From positions 1-9,305 of the forward strand of contig JAITGH010000193.1 in NCBI GenBank assembly GCA_031280855.1: a DNA stretch of 9,305 nt, written 5' to 3'. Origin of the DNA: Oscillospiraceae bacterium. GTDB taxonomy: Bacteria > Bacillota > Clostridia > Oscillospirales > Oscillospiraceae. Position 1 is the first letter of the stretch. The number at the start of each line of letters is the position of its first letter. Position numbers and translations under genes: made by a program. Below are positions 1-7,179 of this stretch, in pieces. The notes below the pieces were generated by a model. That model was not told the DNA's origin. It searched no databases and saw nothing but the letters and a program-made list of their open reading frames with translations.

Positions 1-185
1 CACGAGATCTTCTCGATGTTAATCAGGTCAGCGATCGACGCCGCAGCGACGGTCGGACGAGCGACGTCGGCGGCTCGGACGACCGGCGCGTCCAGCGGCT
101 CCTCCTCCGTCGGCAGACATCCCGTAAGTACCAATAACGCTATCGTAGCCGCTGTCAGCGTCCACATTCTTTTCAAAATGTTCAT
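1..185 (-). CDS. Putative lipoprotein, N-terminal part (runs off left edge)
   Basis: I translated the minus strand from the ATG at 185; the frame stays open to base 1 (61 residues). The protein begins with a positive n-region (K5, R6) and a hydrophobic stretch at about residues 8-21. A lipobox L-T-G-C follows with Cys23, the expected site of lipidation by Lgt and cleavage by signal peptidase II. After it comes an acidic, Pro/Ala-rich linker (T26-E-E-E), typical of a tether to a folded domain that lies outside the window. The linker resembles the N-termini of some Firmicutes periplasmic-adaptor (HlyD/MFP) lipoproteins, but too little is visible to assign a function. An in-frame ATG at 203 lies upstream of the predicted transcription start, so 185 is preferred. 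No Shine-Dalgarno precedes 185; see the promoter entry. The gene is divergent from pgi. Lipoprotein identity is well supported; the family is a guess. Confidence 0.75.
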   Translation of the reverse strand, partial: MNILKRMWTLTAATIALLVLTGCLPTEEEPLDAPVVRAADVARPTVAAASIADLINIEKIS

Positions 186-191
186 ACATAC

Positions 192-221
192 AGTATAAAC
201 CATACAAGCACATAATGTCAA
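192..221 (-). promoter_or_regulatory. Sigma-A-type promoter of the lipoprotein gene; possible leaderless transcript
   Basis: On the minus strand, TTGACA (221-216) is followed by an 18-bp spacer and TATACT (197-192). Counting seven bases past the -10 places +1 at 185, the A of the lipoprotein ATG. The mRNA would then have no 5' leader, which fits the lack of a ribosome binding site. The hexamers are seen directly; the start site is inferred. Confidence 0.65.
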
Positions 222-232
222 GACATATTTAC

Positions 233-261
233 TTGCTTTTTTGTAAACTTTCTGTTATACT
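233..261 (+). promoter_or_regulatory. Promoter of pgi
   Basis: TTGCTT (233-238), a 17-bp spacer and TATACT (256-261) preceded by TGT, an extended -10. Predicted +1 is near 268, leaving a leader of about 50 nt before the pgi start. The -35 faces away from the divergent lipoprotein promoter, with 11 bp between the two -35 hexamers, so a regulator bound there could affect both genes. The same hexamer pair and spacing recur at 8642-8670. Confidence 0.65.
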
Positions 262-317
262 GATTACGTTAATCGCAATAACGCGCAACTAACCGATAAT
301 TACCGGAGGTAAGATGA

Positions 318-1538
318 ATGAACGTAAGTCTGACAGGGTTGGAGTCCTTTGTAACACTTCAGGAGATAGCGTATTGGCGAGAGAAATCACAGGCGGCGCT
401 TGAGACGCTGCTGGACGGCTCCGGGCGAGGCGGTGAGATGACCGGCTGGCTGAATCCGTCCACGGCGGATGCTGAGATTAGCGAGCAGTACGCGGCTCGG
501 CTTCGTGAGCGCTCCGATGTTGTCCTGGTGTGCGGAATCGGCGGCTCATACCTTGGTGCGAAAGCGGTCGCGGAGATGCTGGAGCTTGAGCCGGGCAGGC
601 TCGAGTTCGTCGGCAACACTTTGTCCGGCGGGTATAACTCGCGCATTTTGAGGTCGCTGGAGGGTCGCGACTTCTCCATCGTGGTAATCTCGAAATCCGG
701 TACGACGACGGAGCCCGCAGTCGGGTTCCGCATCTTCGAGGAGTTGCTGCGATCGCGGTACGGAACCGATGCGGCGAAGCGAGTCGTCGCGGTGACGAAC
801 CCCGGTAAGGGCGCGCTCCGCGCCATATGCGAATCGCGAGGCTATCCGATGCTTACGATCCCGGACGACGTGGGCGGGCGGTACTCGGTCTTCACTCCGG
901 CGGGATTGCTCCCTCTCGCGGCGGCGGGAGCGAGTGTTACGGCGCTGATACGCGGCGCTCGGCGTAGCCGTGAGCAGAACCTAGAGAACGCGGTAACCTA
1001 TGCGACAGCTCGCCGGGCGTTGTACGCGTCGGGCAAGCAGCTCGAGGTGCTCAGCGTTTGGGAGCCAAGTCTACGCTGGCTTGGAGAGTGGTATAAGCAG
1101 CTGTTCGGCGAATCGGAAGGCAAGGACGGAATCGGGATCTTCCCCGTAAGCCTGGAGATGACCGCAGACTTACACTCGATGGGGCAGTACATGCAAGACG
1201 GAGTGCGCAATATGTTCGAGACATTCCTGTGGACGCAATCGACTGCGGCTATTGCGGTTCCGGCGACTGCTGACGACTTCGACGGGTTCAACCGCATTGC
1301 CGGGCTTCGGCTTGACGCGCTGAATCGCATGGCGTTCGACGCTACGATGGCGGCTCACATCGAGGGCGGCGTACCCGCAATCAAGCTGGAAATCGACGCC
1401 ATGACTGCTGAGACGGTCGGCGAGTTCCTGATGTTCCTGATGCTAAGCTGCGGAATCTCCGGCTACGCCTCCGGAGTGAACCCGTTCGACCAGCCCGGCG
1501 TTGAGAACTACAAGTCGAAGCTCCGCCAACTTATGTAG
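318..1538 (+). CDS. pgi: Glucose-6-phosphate isomerase
   Basis: Interconverts glucose 6-phosphate and fructose 6-phosphate in glycolysis and gluconeogenesis; cytosolic. The 406-residue product carries the family landmarks in order: GIGGSYLG (73-80) and SKSGTTTE (125-132), which bind the sugar phosphate; the PGI signature GGRYSVFTPAG (186-196); the FGESEGKDG loop with the catalytic Glu region (about 263-271); AHIEGG with the conserved His347; and the C-terminal signature NPFDQPGVENYK ending at Lys399. It is somewhat shorter than the roughly 450-residue Bacillus/clostridial enzymes, but no catalytic block is missing. The start at 318 has GGAGG at 305-309, eight bases upstream. An ATG at 314 is out of frame and is not used. 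Monocistronic, with its own promoter and a hairpin after the stop. Function is confident. Confidence 0.96.
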   Translation: MNVSLTGLESFVTLQEIAYWREKSQAALETLLDGSGRGGEMTGWLNPSTADAEISEQYAARLRERSDVVLVCGIGGSYLGAKAVAEMLELEPGRLEFVGNTLSGGYNSRILRSLEGRDFSIVVISKSGTTTEPAVGFRIFEELLRSRYGTDAAKRVVAVTNPGKGALRAICESRGYPMLTIPDDVGGRYSVFTPAGLLPLAAAGASVTALIRGARRSREQNLENAVTYATARRALYASGKQLEVLSVWEPSLRWLGEWYKQLFGESEGKDGIGIFPVSLEMTADLHSMGQYMQDGVRNMFETFLWTQSTAAIAVPATADDFDGFNRIAGLRLDALNRMAFDATMAAHIEGGVPAIKLEIDAMTAETVGEFLMFLMLSCGISGYASGVNPFDQPGVENYKSKLRQLM

Positions 1539-1570
1539 CTCTCGCGAAGCTCCGCCGGGTTATGTCGCTC
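1516..1570 (+). repeat. Imperfect tandem duplication at the 3' end of pgi
   Basis: Two 26-nt copies, 1516-1541 and 1545-1570, match at 22 of 26 positions with a period of 29. Both contain CGAAGCTCCGCC, then three differing bases, then TTATGT, one differing base and GCTC. Copy 1 is the end of pgi, and its TTATGTAG supplies the stop. Copy 2 lies just after the stop and has TTATGTCG instead. The period is not a multiple of three, so copy 2 does not continue the reading frame. Confidence 0.7.
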
Positions 1571-1576
1571 GAGCTC

Positions 1577-1610
1577 GACTCCCGAGATTCCGGCTGAAAT
1601 CTCGGGAGTC
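1577..1610. terminator. Hairpin between convergent pgi and bioY, likely bidirectional terminator
   Basis: GACTCCCGAGATT (1577-1589) pairs perfectly over 13 bp with AATCTCGGGAGTC (1598-1610) across an 8-nt loop. It sits 38 bp after the pgi stop and 24 bp beyond the bioY stop, where both transcription units should end. Neither strand has a T-run after the stem, so it is not a classical intrinsic terminator. It may still slow polymerase or protect 3' ends. Confidence 0.6.
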
Positions 1611-1634
1611 AATGCGCTGAACCACGCGGCATCG

Positions 1635-2153
1635 CTACCGTGAAGTGTACAACCGCGCAAGCGGAATCGCACTCGCGCTGACGGCGATCTTTACCGCATC
1701 GCCCGGTATGAACGGTACGACGCACAGCGTCAGCGCGGAGGTTAGTCCGGCTCCGGTCACGCGCATGAACCACGCGGTTCCCATCGCGTACAGCACTGCC
1801 GTTCCCACAACCATGCCTACGACGCGAAGCTTGAGCCCGCCGCGCTCCGCGAACGTTCCCGCAATGAACGCTAACGGCACGTAGCCGAGTATATAGCCTC
1901 CGGTCGGACCGACAAGTTTCGAAAGCCCCGCGCCGAATCCCGAGAATACCGGCAATCCGAGCGCTCCGCACAGTATGTACACGGCGGTCGCAAGTGCCGC
2001 GAGCCGTCCGCCCAGCGCGGTCGCCGCAAGGTATATGACAAGCGTCGCAAGCGACAGCGGTACCGGGCCGATCGGCACGCTAAGCGGTGCGGCGACGCAC
2101 ATCAGCGCGGCAAACAGCGCGGTATGCGTAAGTTTTCTTATGTCAAGCTTCAT
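1635..2153 (-). CDS. bioY: Biotin transporter BioY (ECF S component)
   Basis: A 172-residue, very hydrophobic membrane protein that captures biotin for uptake. It normally works with an ECF energizing module (EcfT and two ATPases), none of which is encoded here, so a shared module elsewhere is inferred. Visible marks are a family-typical N-terminus (KLTHTALFAALMCVAAPLSVP), about six hydrophobic segments (roughly 11-27, 31-48, 51-68, 84-103, 108-131, 137-165), the BioY motif GPTGGYILGY (82-91) and FIPGDAVKI (148-156). Asp152 and Lys155 have the spacing of the biotin-contacting Asp/Lys pair known in BioY. The start overlaps the end of birA by 11 bp, with GGGGAGA about 12 bases upstream, so translation is probably coupled. 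It is the last gene of the fab operon, and its place after biotin ligase fits a biotin-supply role. Confident. Confidence 0.95.
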   Translation of the reverse strand: MKLDIRKLTHTALFAALMCVAAPLSVPIGPVPLSLATLVIYLAATALGGRLAALATAVYILCGALGLPVFSGFGAGLSKLVGPTGGYILGYVPLAFIAGTFAERGGLKLRVVGMVVGTAVLYAMGTAWFMRVTGAGLTSALTLCVVPFIPGDAVKIAVSASAIPLARLYTSR

Positions 2154-2859
2154 GGTTGAATGTTATCTCCCCACTTGTTAAAGTTTTCGTAATACCGTCC
2201 GAGAATCTTACGATAAGCCGGAACTCGTCATCGATTCCTTCGACGCGAACTTGCACGCGCTGACCGCCAAACGCGGCGATCACGTCGCGCCCGATCAGAA
2301 CGGATAGCTCGCGAAACCTGCGTACGGTGAACTCGTGAGTGCTGCTCAGGAAGCGCGTTACAACGTCCGCGACTAGGCGCTCCCGCACGCCGTCAATTGG
2401 TGAGCCCGCGATCGAGCCTGCGTTTGGCAGTCCCGGATACTCCGTGCGAAATACGTTCAGCCCAATCCCGAGAACATAGAACCCCGGGAACGCCTCCACG
2501 AGAATCCCGCCGACCTTCTTGCCGCCGATGATCAGGTCGTTCGGCCATTTGATCCCGCAACTCAAGGCGAACGTCTCCGCGATCGCGTCCGCCGCCGCAA
2601 CGGCGGCTCTCGCAGTTACGCCGAAGTCCGCAGCCTCGCGCACCAGTAACGAGAAATACGCGCCGGAGTCAGGGCTGTAGAACTCCCGGCCTCGAGATCC
2701 GTAGCCGGAGGTCTGCCGAGCCGCCGCGAGCAGCGTCAGCGACTTCGCGCCGTCTCGAGCCTGTCGGATCAACTCGCGATTCGTGGACTCGATCGAGTCG
2801 TACGCTTGCACGGCTACGCCGAGCGGCTCGAGCCGCGCCGTGAGTTCAGCCGCGTTCAT
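2143..2859 (-). CDS. birA: Biotin--[acetyl-CoA-carboxylase] ligase, catalytic domain only
   Basis: Activates biotin to biotinyl-5'-AMP and transfers it to the lysine of biotin carboxyl carrier protein, which acetyl-CoA carboxylase needs. The 238-residue protein begins directly with the catalytic domain (STNRE at 25-29). The N-terminal helix-turn-helix of E. coli BirA is absent, so it should not be a repressor. Motifs are the adenylate-binding loop QTSGYGSRGREFYSP (49-63), KWPND (104-108), KKVGGILVE with Lys115 matching catalytic Lys183 of E. coli, and GIGLNV (131-136). A small C-terminal domain follows. The loop is unusual: E. coli has GRGRRGR, here GYGSRGR, so Ser55 stands where Arg118 is. 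I chose the ATG at 2859 because it forms an ATGA overlap with the fabZ stop and the homology begins there; an upstream in-frame ATG at 2961 would add residues that only read through fabZ. No good ribosome site is seen, so coupling to fabZ is likely. Confidence 0.93.
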   Translation of the reverse strand: MNAAELTARLEPLGVAVQAYDSIESTNRELIRQARDGAKSLTLLAAARQTSGYGSRGREFYSPDSGAYFSLLVREAADFGVTARAAVAAADAIAETFALSCGIKWPNDLIIGGKKVGGILVEAFPGFYVLGIGLNVFRTEYPGLPNAGSIAGSPIDGVRERLVADVVTRFLSSTHEFTVRRFRELSVLIGRDVIAAFGGQRVQVRVEGIDDEFRLIVRFSDGITKTLTSGEITFNHEA

Positions 2860-3281
2860 GTCAGCGCGAACGTGATCTCGGCCGTGCAAACCGTCTCGCC
2901 GCCGACTTTCGCGGTCGCCTCGGCGATTCCGAAGCTTGCAAGCCGACGCGTGACGCGGCATTCCAGCTCCAGCACGTCGCCGGGAATCACGGGCTTAGAG
3001 AACTTCGCATTCTTTATCCCGGCAAGCATGGCAAGCCGTCCCGAGCTCTCCGGTTCCGTCAGCAGCGCGATTGCGCCCGTCTGCGCGAGAGCCTCGACGA
3101 TCAGTACGCCCGGCATAACGCTGCGCTCCGGGAAATGCCCGGAGAAATGCGGCTCGTTAACCGTGACGCACTTGATCGCCTGCGCCCACTTGCCGGACTC
3201 GTAGTCCGTGACGCGGTCGATTAGTAAGAATGGATAGCGGTGTGGTATGATATCGCGGATTTGTTCTGATGAAAGGGTCAT
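2856..3281 (-). CDS. fabZ: 3-hydroxyacyl-ACP dehydratase FabZ
   Basis: Dehydrates 3-hydroxyacyl-ACP to trans-2-enoyl-ACP in each round of fatty acid elongation; a cytosolic hot-dog-fold enzyme. The 141-residue length is typical. The sequence has IIPHRYPFLLIDRV (11-24), then HFSGHFPERSVMPGVLIVEALAQ with His49 and Glu63, exactly the numbering of the catalytic pair described for Pseudomonas aeruginosa FabZ. Its ATG overlaps the fabF stop as ATGA, with GAGGAG a few bases further upstream inside fabF. Its own stop overlaps the birA start the same way. In many Firmicutes clusters accB lies between fabF and fabZ; here the two genes touch. Chain-length range and any isomerase activity (FabM/FabN type) cannot be read from the sequence. 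Confidence 0.97.
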   Translation of the reverse strand: MTLSSEQIRDIIPHRYPFLLIDRVTDYESGKWAQAIKCVTVNEPHFSGHFPERSVMPGVLIVEALAQTGAIALLTEPESSGRLAMLAGIKNAKFSKPVIPGDVLELECRVTRRLASFGIAEATAKVGGETVCTAEITFALT

Positions 3282-4522
3282 GAGTGGGTCTCCTCACGAG
3301 TGAAAATGATAGCGGCGTTATGCCCGCCAAAACCGAGGGAGATCGACATCGCGGCGGACAACGCGGCTTCGCACCCGACGTTCGGGGTTACGTCGAGGTC
3401 GCACTCCGGATCCTGCGTACGCAGGTGGATTGTCGCGGGTATGAAGCCGTCGCGAAGCGCGTTAACGCAGACGATTGCCTCGACCGCGCCTGCCGCGCCT
3501 AACAGATGACCCGTCATCGACTTCGTGGAGCTTATCGCGACCGAGCCGGCCGCATCGCCGAACGCCAGTTTGATCGCGGCGGTTTCGATCTTGTCGTTCA
3601 ATAGAGTCGAGGTGCCGTGAGCGTTGATGTAGCCGACGTTTGACGCTTCAAGCGCGGCGTCCGAAAGCGCGTCGGTTATCGCTCGCGCCGCCGAGGCTCC
3701 GCTCGGCTCCGGAGCCGTGATGTGGTACGCGTCGCAGGACGCGCCATAGCCGCTAAGCTCCGCCAGTATCACCGCGCCGCGCCGAATCGCGTGCTCACGC
3801 TCCTCGAGGATTAGTACGGCGGCGCCCTCGCCCAGTACGAATCCGCTGCGCTCCGCGTCAAACGGTATACTGGCGCGAGCCGGATCTCCGCCCTCGTGCA
3901 GTGCCTTCATCGAGGTGAATCCGCCGATCGTAAGCGGCGTCACACACGCCTCCGTACCGCCGCACATCATCACGTCGGCGTAGCCGTGGCGAATCATGCG
4001 CAGCGAGTCGCCAATCGCGTTCGTCCCGCCCGCGCACGCGGTTACCACGGACGAGCAATAGCCGCCGAATCCGGTCTCGATCGCCAGTTGCCCTGCCGCC
4101 ATGTTCACAATCGACTGTGGGATGAAGTAGGGCCATACGCGGTCGAACCCGCGCTCCAGCCCGCGCCCTTGCTCCCGCGTTATCGTGCTCAGCCCGCCGA
4201 CTCCTGAAGAGATCAACGTACCGCAACGCGTCATATCCGTATTCGTGCGAGTAATACCGCTCATCGCGAGCGCCTCGCGTCCCGCCGCGATCGCGAGGAA
4301 CACGTAGCGCTCGGTACGCTTCGACTCAGCGGCGGATAGGTAGTCGAGCACATCGACGTCGACCTCCGCCGCCAGGCTTACTTTCTGCGCAGACGCGTCG
4401 AATGCGCGAATCGGAGCGATCCCGCAGACTCCGGACTTGATATTGTTCCGGAACGTAGCGGAGTCGTTCCCAAGCGGCGTAATCGCGCCCATTCCGGTGA
4501 CTACTACTTTACGGTTTTCCAT
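3278..4522 (-). CDS. fabF: 3-oxoacyl-ACP synthase II (FabF)
   Basis: Condenses malonyl-ACP with acyl-ACP to lengthen the chain by two carbons. The 414-residue product is a full-length thiolase-fold enzyme opening with the usual VVVTGMGAITPLG (6-18). The Cys-His-His triad is visible: Cys163 in TACAGGTNAIGD, His302 in NAHGTSTLLND and His339 in KSMTGHLLGAAGAVE. The C-terminal glycine loop SLGFGGHNA (395-403) is intact. The residues after the nucleophile (C-A-G-G) are a mild variant of the more common C-A-T-G. The start lies 9 bp after the fabG stop, with a GAGGT site seven bases before the ATG. It is the only elongating condensing enzyme here (no FabB), so it probably performs all elongation steps, unless another copy exists elsewhere. 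Confidence 0.97.
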   Translation of the reverse strand: MENRKVVVTGMGAITPLGNDSATFRNNIKSGVCGIAPIRAFDASAQKVSLAAEVDVDVLDYLSAAESKRTERYVFLAIAAGREALAMSGITRTNTDMTRCGTLISSGVGGLSTITREQGRGLERGFDRVWPYFIPQSIVNMAAGQLAIETGFGGYCSSVVTACAGGTNAIGDSLRMIRHGYADVMMCGGTEACVTPLTIGGFTSMKALHEGGDPARASIPFDAERSGFVLGEGAAVLILEEREHAIRRGAVILAELSGYGASCDAYHITAPEPSGASAARAITDALSDAALEASNVGYINAHGTSTLLNDKIETAAIKLAFGDAAGSVAISSTKSMTGHLLGAAGAVEAIVCVNALRDGFIPATIHLRTQDPECDLDVTPNVGCEAALSAAMSISLGFGGHNAAIIFTREETHS

Positions 4523-4531
4523 GGTGTAACC

Positions 4532-5263
4532 TCACATTCTCATGCCGCCGTTGACGCCTATCACTTGCCCGGTTATGTACGCCGCGAGATCGGAGCATAG
4601 GAACGCGGCAAGCTCTGCAACGTCGGACGGTGAGCCGAATCGCCCGAGCGGAATCGCCCCCATCATCGCAGTCTTCACCTCGTCGGAGAGTCCTGCGGTC
4701 ATGTCCGTCTCGATATACCCGGGGGCGATCGCGTTAACGGTTATCCCGCGAGGGGCAAGCTCTAAAGCGGCGGACTTCGTCAATCCGATAACGCCCGACT
4801 TCGACGCCGCGTAGTTCGCTTGACCCGCGTTGCCGCTTTGCCCGACAACGCTGGAGATATTCACGATCCGACCGTAGCGAGCCTTCATCATCGCTCGGCT
4901 TGCCAGCTTCACGCAGTTGAACGCGCCGCGCAGATTGACCGCGATCACGCGGTCGAAGTCGTCCACGCTCATGCGCATCAGCAGGTTGTCGCGAGTAATC
5001 CCGGCGTTGTTGATTAGGAGCATTGCCGAGCCGAAGTGCGACTCGCACTCGGCAAACAGCCGCTTGCACTGCGACTCGTCGGAGACGTCGGCTTGCACGG
5101 CGATCGAGCCGGGGCAGAGTTCACGCGTGCGCTCCGCCTCAACGGCGTTGCCTGCGTAGTTGACGACGACCCGTGCGCCAAGCTCGGCAAGCTTAACGCA
5201 GATTGCGCGACCGATACCGCGACCGGCTCCTGTGACAATCGCAACTTGGTTCTCAAGGTTCAT
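4532..5263 (-). CDS. fabG: 3-oxoacyl-ACP reductase FabG
   Basis: NADPH-dependent reduction of 3-oxoacyl-ACP to 3-hydroxyacyl-ACP. A 243-residue short-chain dehydrogenase/reductase with the cofactor motif TGAGRGIG (11-18), NNAG (85-88), the structural Asn110 in AVNLRG, and catalytic Ser138, Tyr151 and Lys155 in NISSVV...NYAASKSG. These match the E. coli FabG numbering. The end GQVIGVNGGMRM is the normal FabG C-terminus. SDR proteins are easily misassigned, but the length, C-terminus and position between fabD and fabF settle this one. The ATG overlaps the fabD stop (ATGA), and AAGGAGG sits seven bases upstream inside the fabD 3' end. Confidence 0.97.
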   Translation of the reverse strand: MNLENQVAIVTGAGRGIGRAICVKLAELGARVVVNYAGNAVEAERTRELCPGSIAVQADVSDESQCKRLFAECESHFGSAMLLINNAGITRDNLLMRMSVDDFDRVIAVNLRGAFNCVKLASRAMMKARYGRIVNISSVVGQSGNAGQANYAASKSGVIGLTKSAALELAPRGITVNAIAPGYIETDMTAGLSDEVKTAMMGAIPLGRFGSPSDVAELAAFLCSDLAAYITGQVIGVNGGMRM

Positions 5264-6189
5264 GAACGTGCCTCCTTAAGAGTAGTGACGGCGGAGCGAA
5301 GATCCTCGACGGTCTCGATGGCGAGAGTACTCGCGCTCGGCAGCGTCTTCTTGACGAAGCCACTAAGCACGCTTCCCGGGCCGATCTCTGCAAACGTGGT
5401 CACGCCGAGTTCGGCGAGAGTGCGCAACCCGACCTCGAACCGCACTGGCGACATCACTTGCCGCGTCAGCAATGGCTTCACGTCCGCAGCGGGCTCTACC
5501 GCCTCGCCCGTGACGTTGGTAACGACGGGGAACCTCGCGGAGCTGAAGCGCCATGGCTGCATGTATTGCTCGAGCTTGTCTGAGGCCGCTCGCATCAGCG
5601 GCGTGTGGAACGGACCGCCGACGTTAAGCGGCATACACCGCCGTGCGCCAAGCTCGAGCGCAAGGCTCTCCGCACGCTCCACATCGGCGCGAAGCCCGCC
5701 GATCACCGTTTGCCCCGGGCAATTGTAGTTACAGCACCAGACGTCGCCCTCGACTTGCGTTACCGCACGTTCGACAAGCTCGGCGTCAGACGTGAGCACC
5801 GCGCTCATCTTGAAGTCCACCCCGCGTGAGCACTCCGCCATCGCGGAACCTCGAAACGCCAGCAGGTCGAGCATCTCGCGCCAATCGAATACTCCGGCAG
5901 AGTGCAGCGCGGAGTACTCGCCAAGCGACAATCCCATCGCGAAGTCGGGCGTAACGCCCTCAAGCGCGAGTACACGCGTCACTGCGGCGGCGAACGCTCC
6001 CATCGCAGGTTGAGTGTTCTCGGTAAGCGAGAGTTCCGAAAGCTCCGCATCGAAGCACAGCCGCTTCAAATCCGATCCGAGCGGCGAGTAGTCGAAGATC
6101 TCCTGAACCTCGGGGAACGCGGCGTACAAGTCGCGCCCCATTCCCGGTTTCTGACTGCCTTGCCCGGCGTAAAGAAATGCAATCGCCAT
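5260..6189 (-). CDS. fabD: Malonyl-CoA:ACP transacylase FabD
   Basis: Transfers malonyl from CoA to acyl carrier protein, supplying extender units. The 309 residues carry GQGSQ (9-13), the nucleophile elbow GLSLGEYSAL with Ser88, Arg113 in FRGSAM (the malonyl carboxylate ligand), His195 in GPFHTPLM as the catalytic partner, and Gln244 in TRQVMSPVRF (oxyanion region). All are in family order and spacing. The C-terminus (FAEIGPGSVLSGFVKK) is complete. The ATG begins one base after the fabK TAG, with GGAGG inside the end of fabK, so translation is tightly linked. Its ACP partner is not encoded next to it, which is unusual for this gene order. Confidence 0.97.
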   Translation of the reverse strand: MAIAFLYAGQGSQKPGMGRDLYAAFPEVQEIFDYSPLGSDLKRLCFDAELSELSLTENTQPAMGAFAAAVTRVLALEGVTPDFAMGLSLGEYSALHSAGVFDWREMLDLLAFRGSAMAECSRGVDFKMSAVLTSDAELVERAVTQVEGDVWCCNYNCPGQTVIGGLRADVERAESLALELGARRCMPLNVGGPFHTPLMRAASDKLEQYMQPWRFSSARFPVVTNVTGEAVEPAADVKPLLTRQVMSPVRFEVGLRTLAELGVTTFAEIGPGSVLSGFVKKTLPSASTLAIETVEDLRSAVTTLKEARS

Positions 6190-6190
6190 T

Positions 6191-7141
6191 CTAGCCCTCC
6201 GAAAGCGCAGGGTGACGCGAGACCGCGCTTGCGGCGGCTACGCAGTCCGCGTAAAGCTCACGCAGAATCTCCGCCGCCGGTTTGATCTCACCAAGCATAC
6301 CCGCGACTTGACCCGCCATAAGGCTGCCGCGCTTTACGTCGCCATCGTACACCGCTCGTCTCAGCGATCCGAGCGTAAACGTCTCCAGTTCCTCCGCTGA
6401 CGCTCCGGATTTCTCGAGCTTGAGGTACTCGATCGACATCTGGTTACGCAGGATCCGCACGGGTACACCCGCACTTCGGCCGGTGACGACGGTGTCGTTA
6501 TCCTTCGCCTTGAGAATCGCGTCCTTGTAGTTCGCGTGGATCGGGCACTCGAGCGAGCGCAGCAGAGTCGTGCCGATCTGGACTCCGCACGCGCCAAGCG
6601 TGAGCGCGGCGAGCATCTGCGCTCCGGACGCGATCCCTCCGGCGGCGATTACGGGAATCTTGACGGCAGAGACGATCTGCGGTACGAGCGCCATCGTGGT
6701 AAGCTCCCCGATGTGGCCGCCGGATTCGCAGCCCTCGGCGATGACGGCGTCCGCGCCGAAGCTCTCCACCCGGCGCGCAATCGCAGATGCGGATACGACC
6801 GGGAATACGAGCGCTCCCGCATCCTTCCACGCCGGCATGTACTTCCCGGGCAATCCCGCGCCCGTCGTGATTACCGCGACGCGTTCCTCCGTCAGGATTT
6901 CCGCGATTTCGTCCGCTGCGGGGTGCATGAGCATCAAGTTCACCCCGAACGGCTTCGACGTCAGTGAGCGCGCCGTGCGGATCTGCTCACGTATCGCGTC
7001 CGGAGAGTAGCCGCCCGTCGCGATCAGCCCGAGCGCACCCGCGTTCGAGATCGCCGCCGCGAACTCACCCGTCGCGATGTTCGCCATGCCGCCCTGTATG
7101 ATCGGGTAGTCTATGCCTACAAGTTTCCGAAGATCGGTCAT
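6191..7141 (-). CDS. fabK: Enoyl-ACP reductase II (FabK), FMN-dependent
   Basis: Last step of each elongation round: reduces trans-2-enoyl-ACP, using FMN and NADH. The 316-residue TIM-barrel protein belongs to the nitronate monooxygenase/FabK superfamily. It opens with the FabK-like IDYPIIQGGMANIATGEFAAAISNAGALG and has EGCESGGHIGE (136-146), whose His143 matches His144 of Streptococcus pneumoniae FabK, then PVIAAGGIASG (163-173) and GVQIGTTLL (186-194), which form the FMN phosphate site. Family alone cannot exclude nitronate monooxygenase, but the location between fabH and fabD and the lack of FabI or FabL in view make FabK the clear choice. AAGGAGG lies eight bases before the ATG. FabK-dependent species are generally not inhibited by triclosan (established for the family). 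Confidence 0.95.
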   Translation of the reverse strand: MTDLRKLVGIDYPIIQGGMANIATGEFAAAISNAGALGLIATGGYSPDAIREQIRTARSLTSKPFGVNLMLMHPAADEIAEILTEERVAVITTGAGLPGKYMPAWKDAGALVFPVVSASAIARRVESFGADAVIAEGCESGGHIGELTTMALVPQIVSAVKIPVIAAGGIASGAQMLAALTLGACGVQIGTTLLRSLECPIHANYKDAILKAKDNDTVVTGRSAGVPVRILRNQMSIEYLKLEKSGASAEELETFTLGSLRRAVYDGDVKRGSLMAGQVAGMLGEIKPAAEILRELYADCVAAASAVSRHPALSEG

Positions 7142-7179
7142 TGGGTCGCCTCCTTAAATGAGTATTCATGTATGGATTG

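Noticed and set aside
2860..2961. N-terminal extension of birA to the ATG at 2961
   Set aside because: The extra residues are Arg-rich out-of-frame fabZ sequence. The ATGA overlap and the start of homology both point to 2859.
5036..5728. 230-residue plus-strand frame across fabG and fabD
   Set aside because: It is antisense to two complete fab genes with all catalytic residues, has no ribosome site, and shows low-complexity Ser/Arg/Ala composition.
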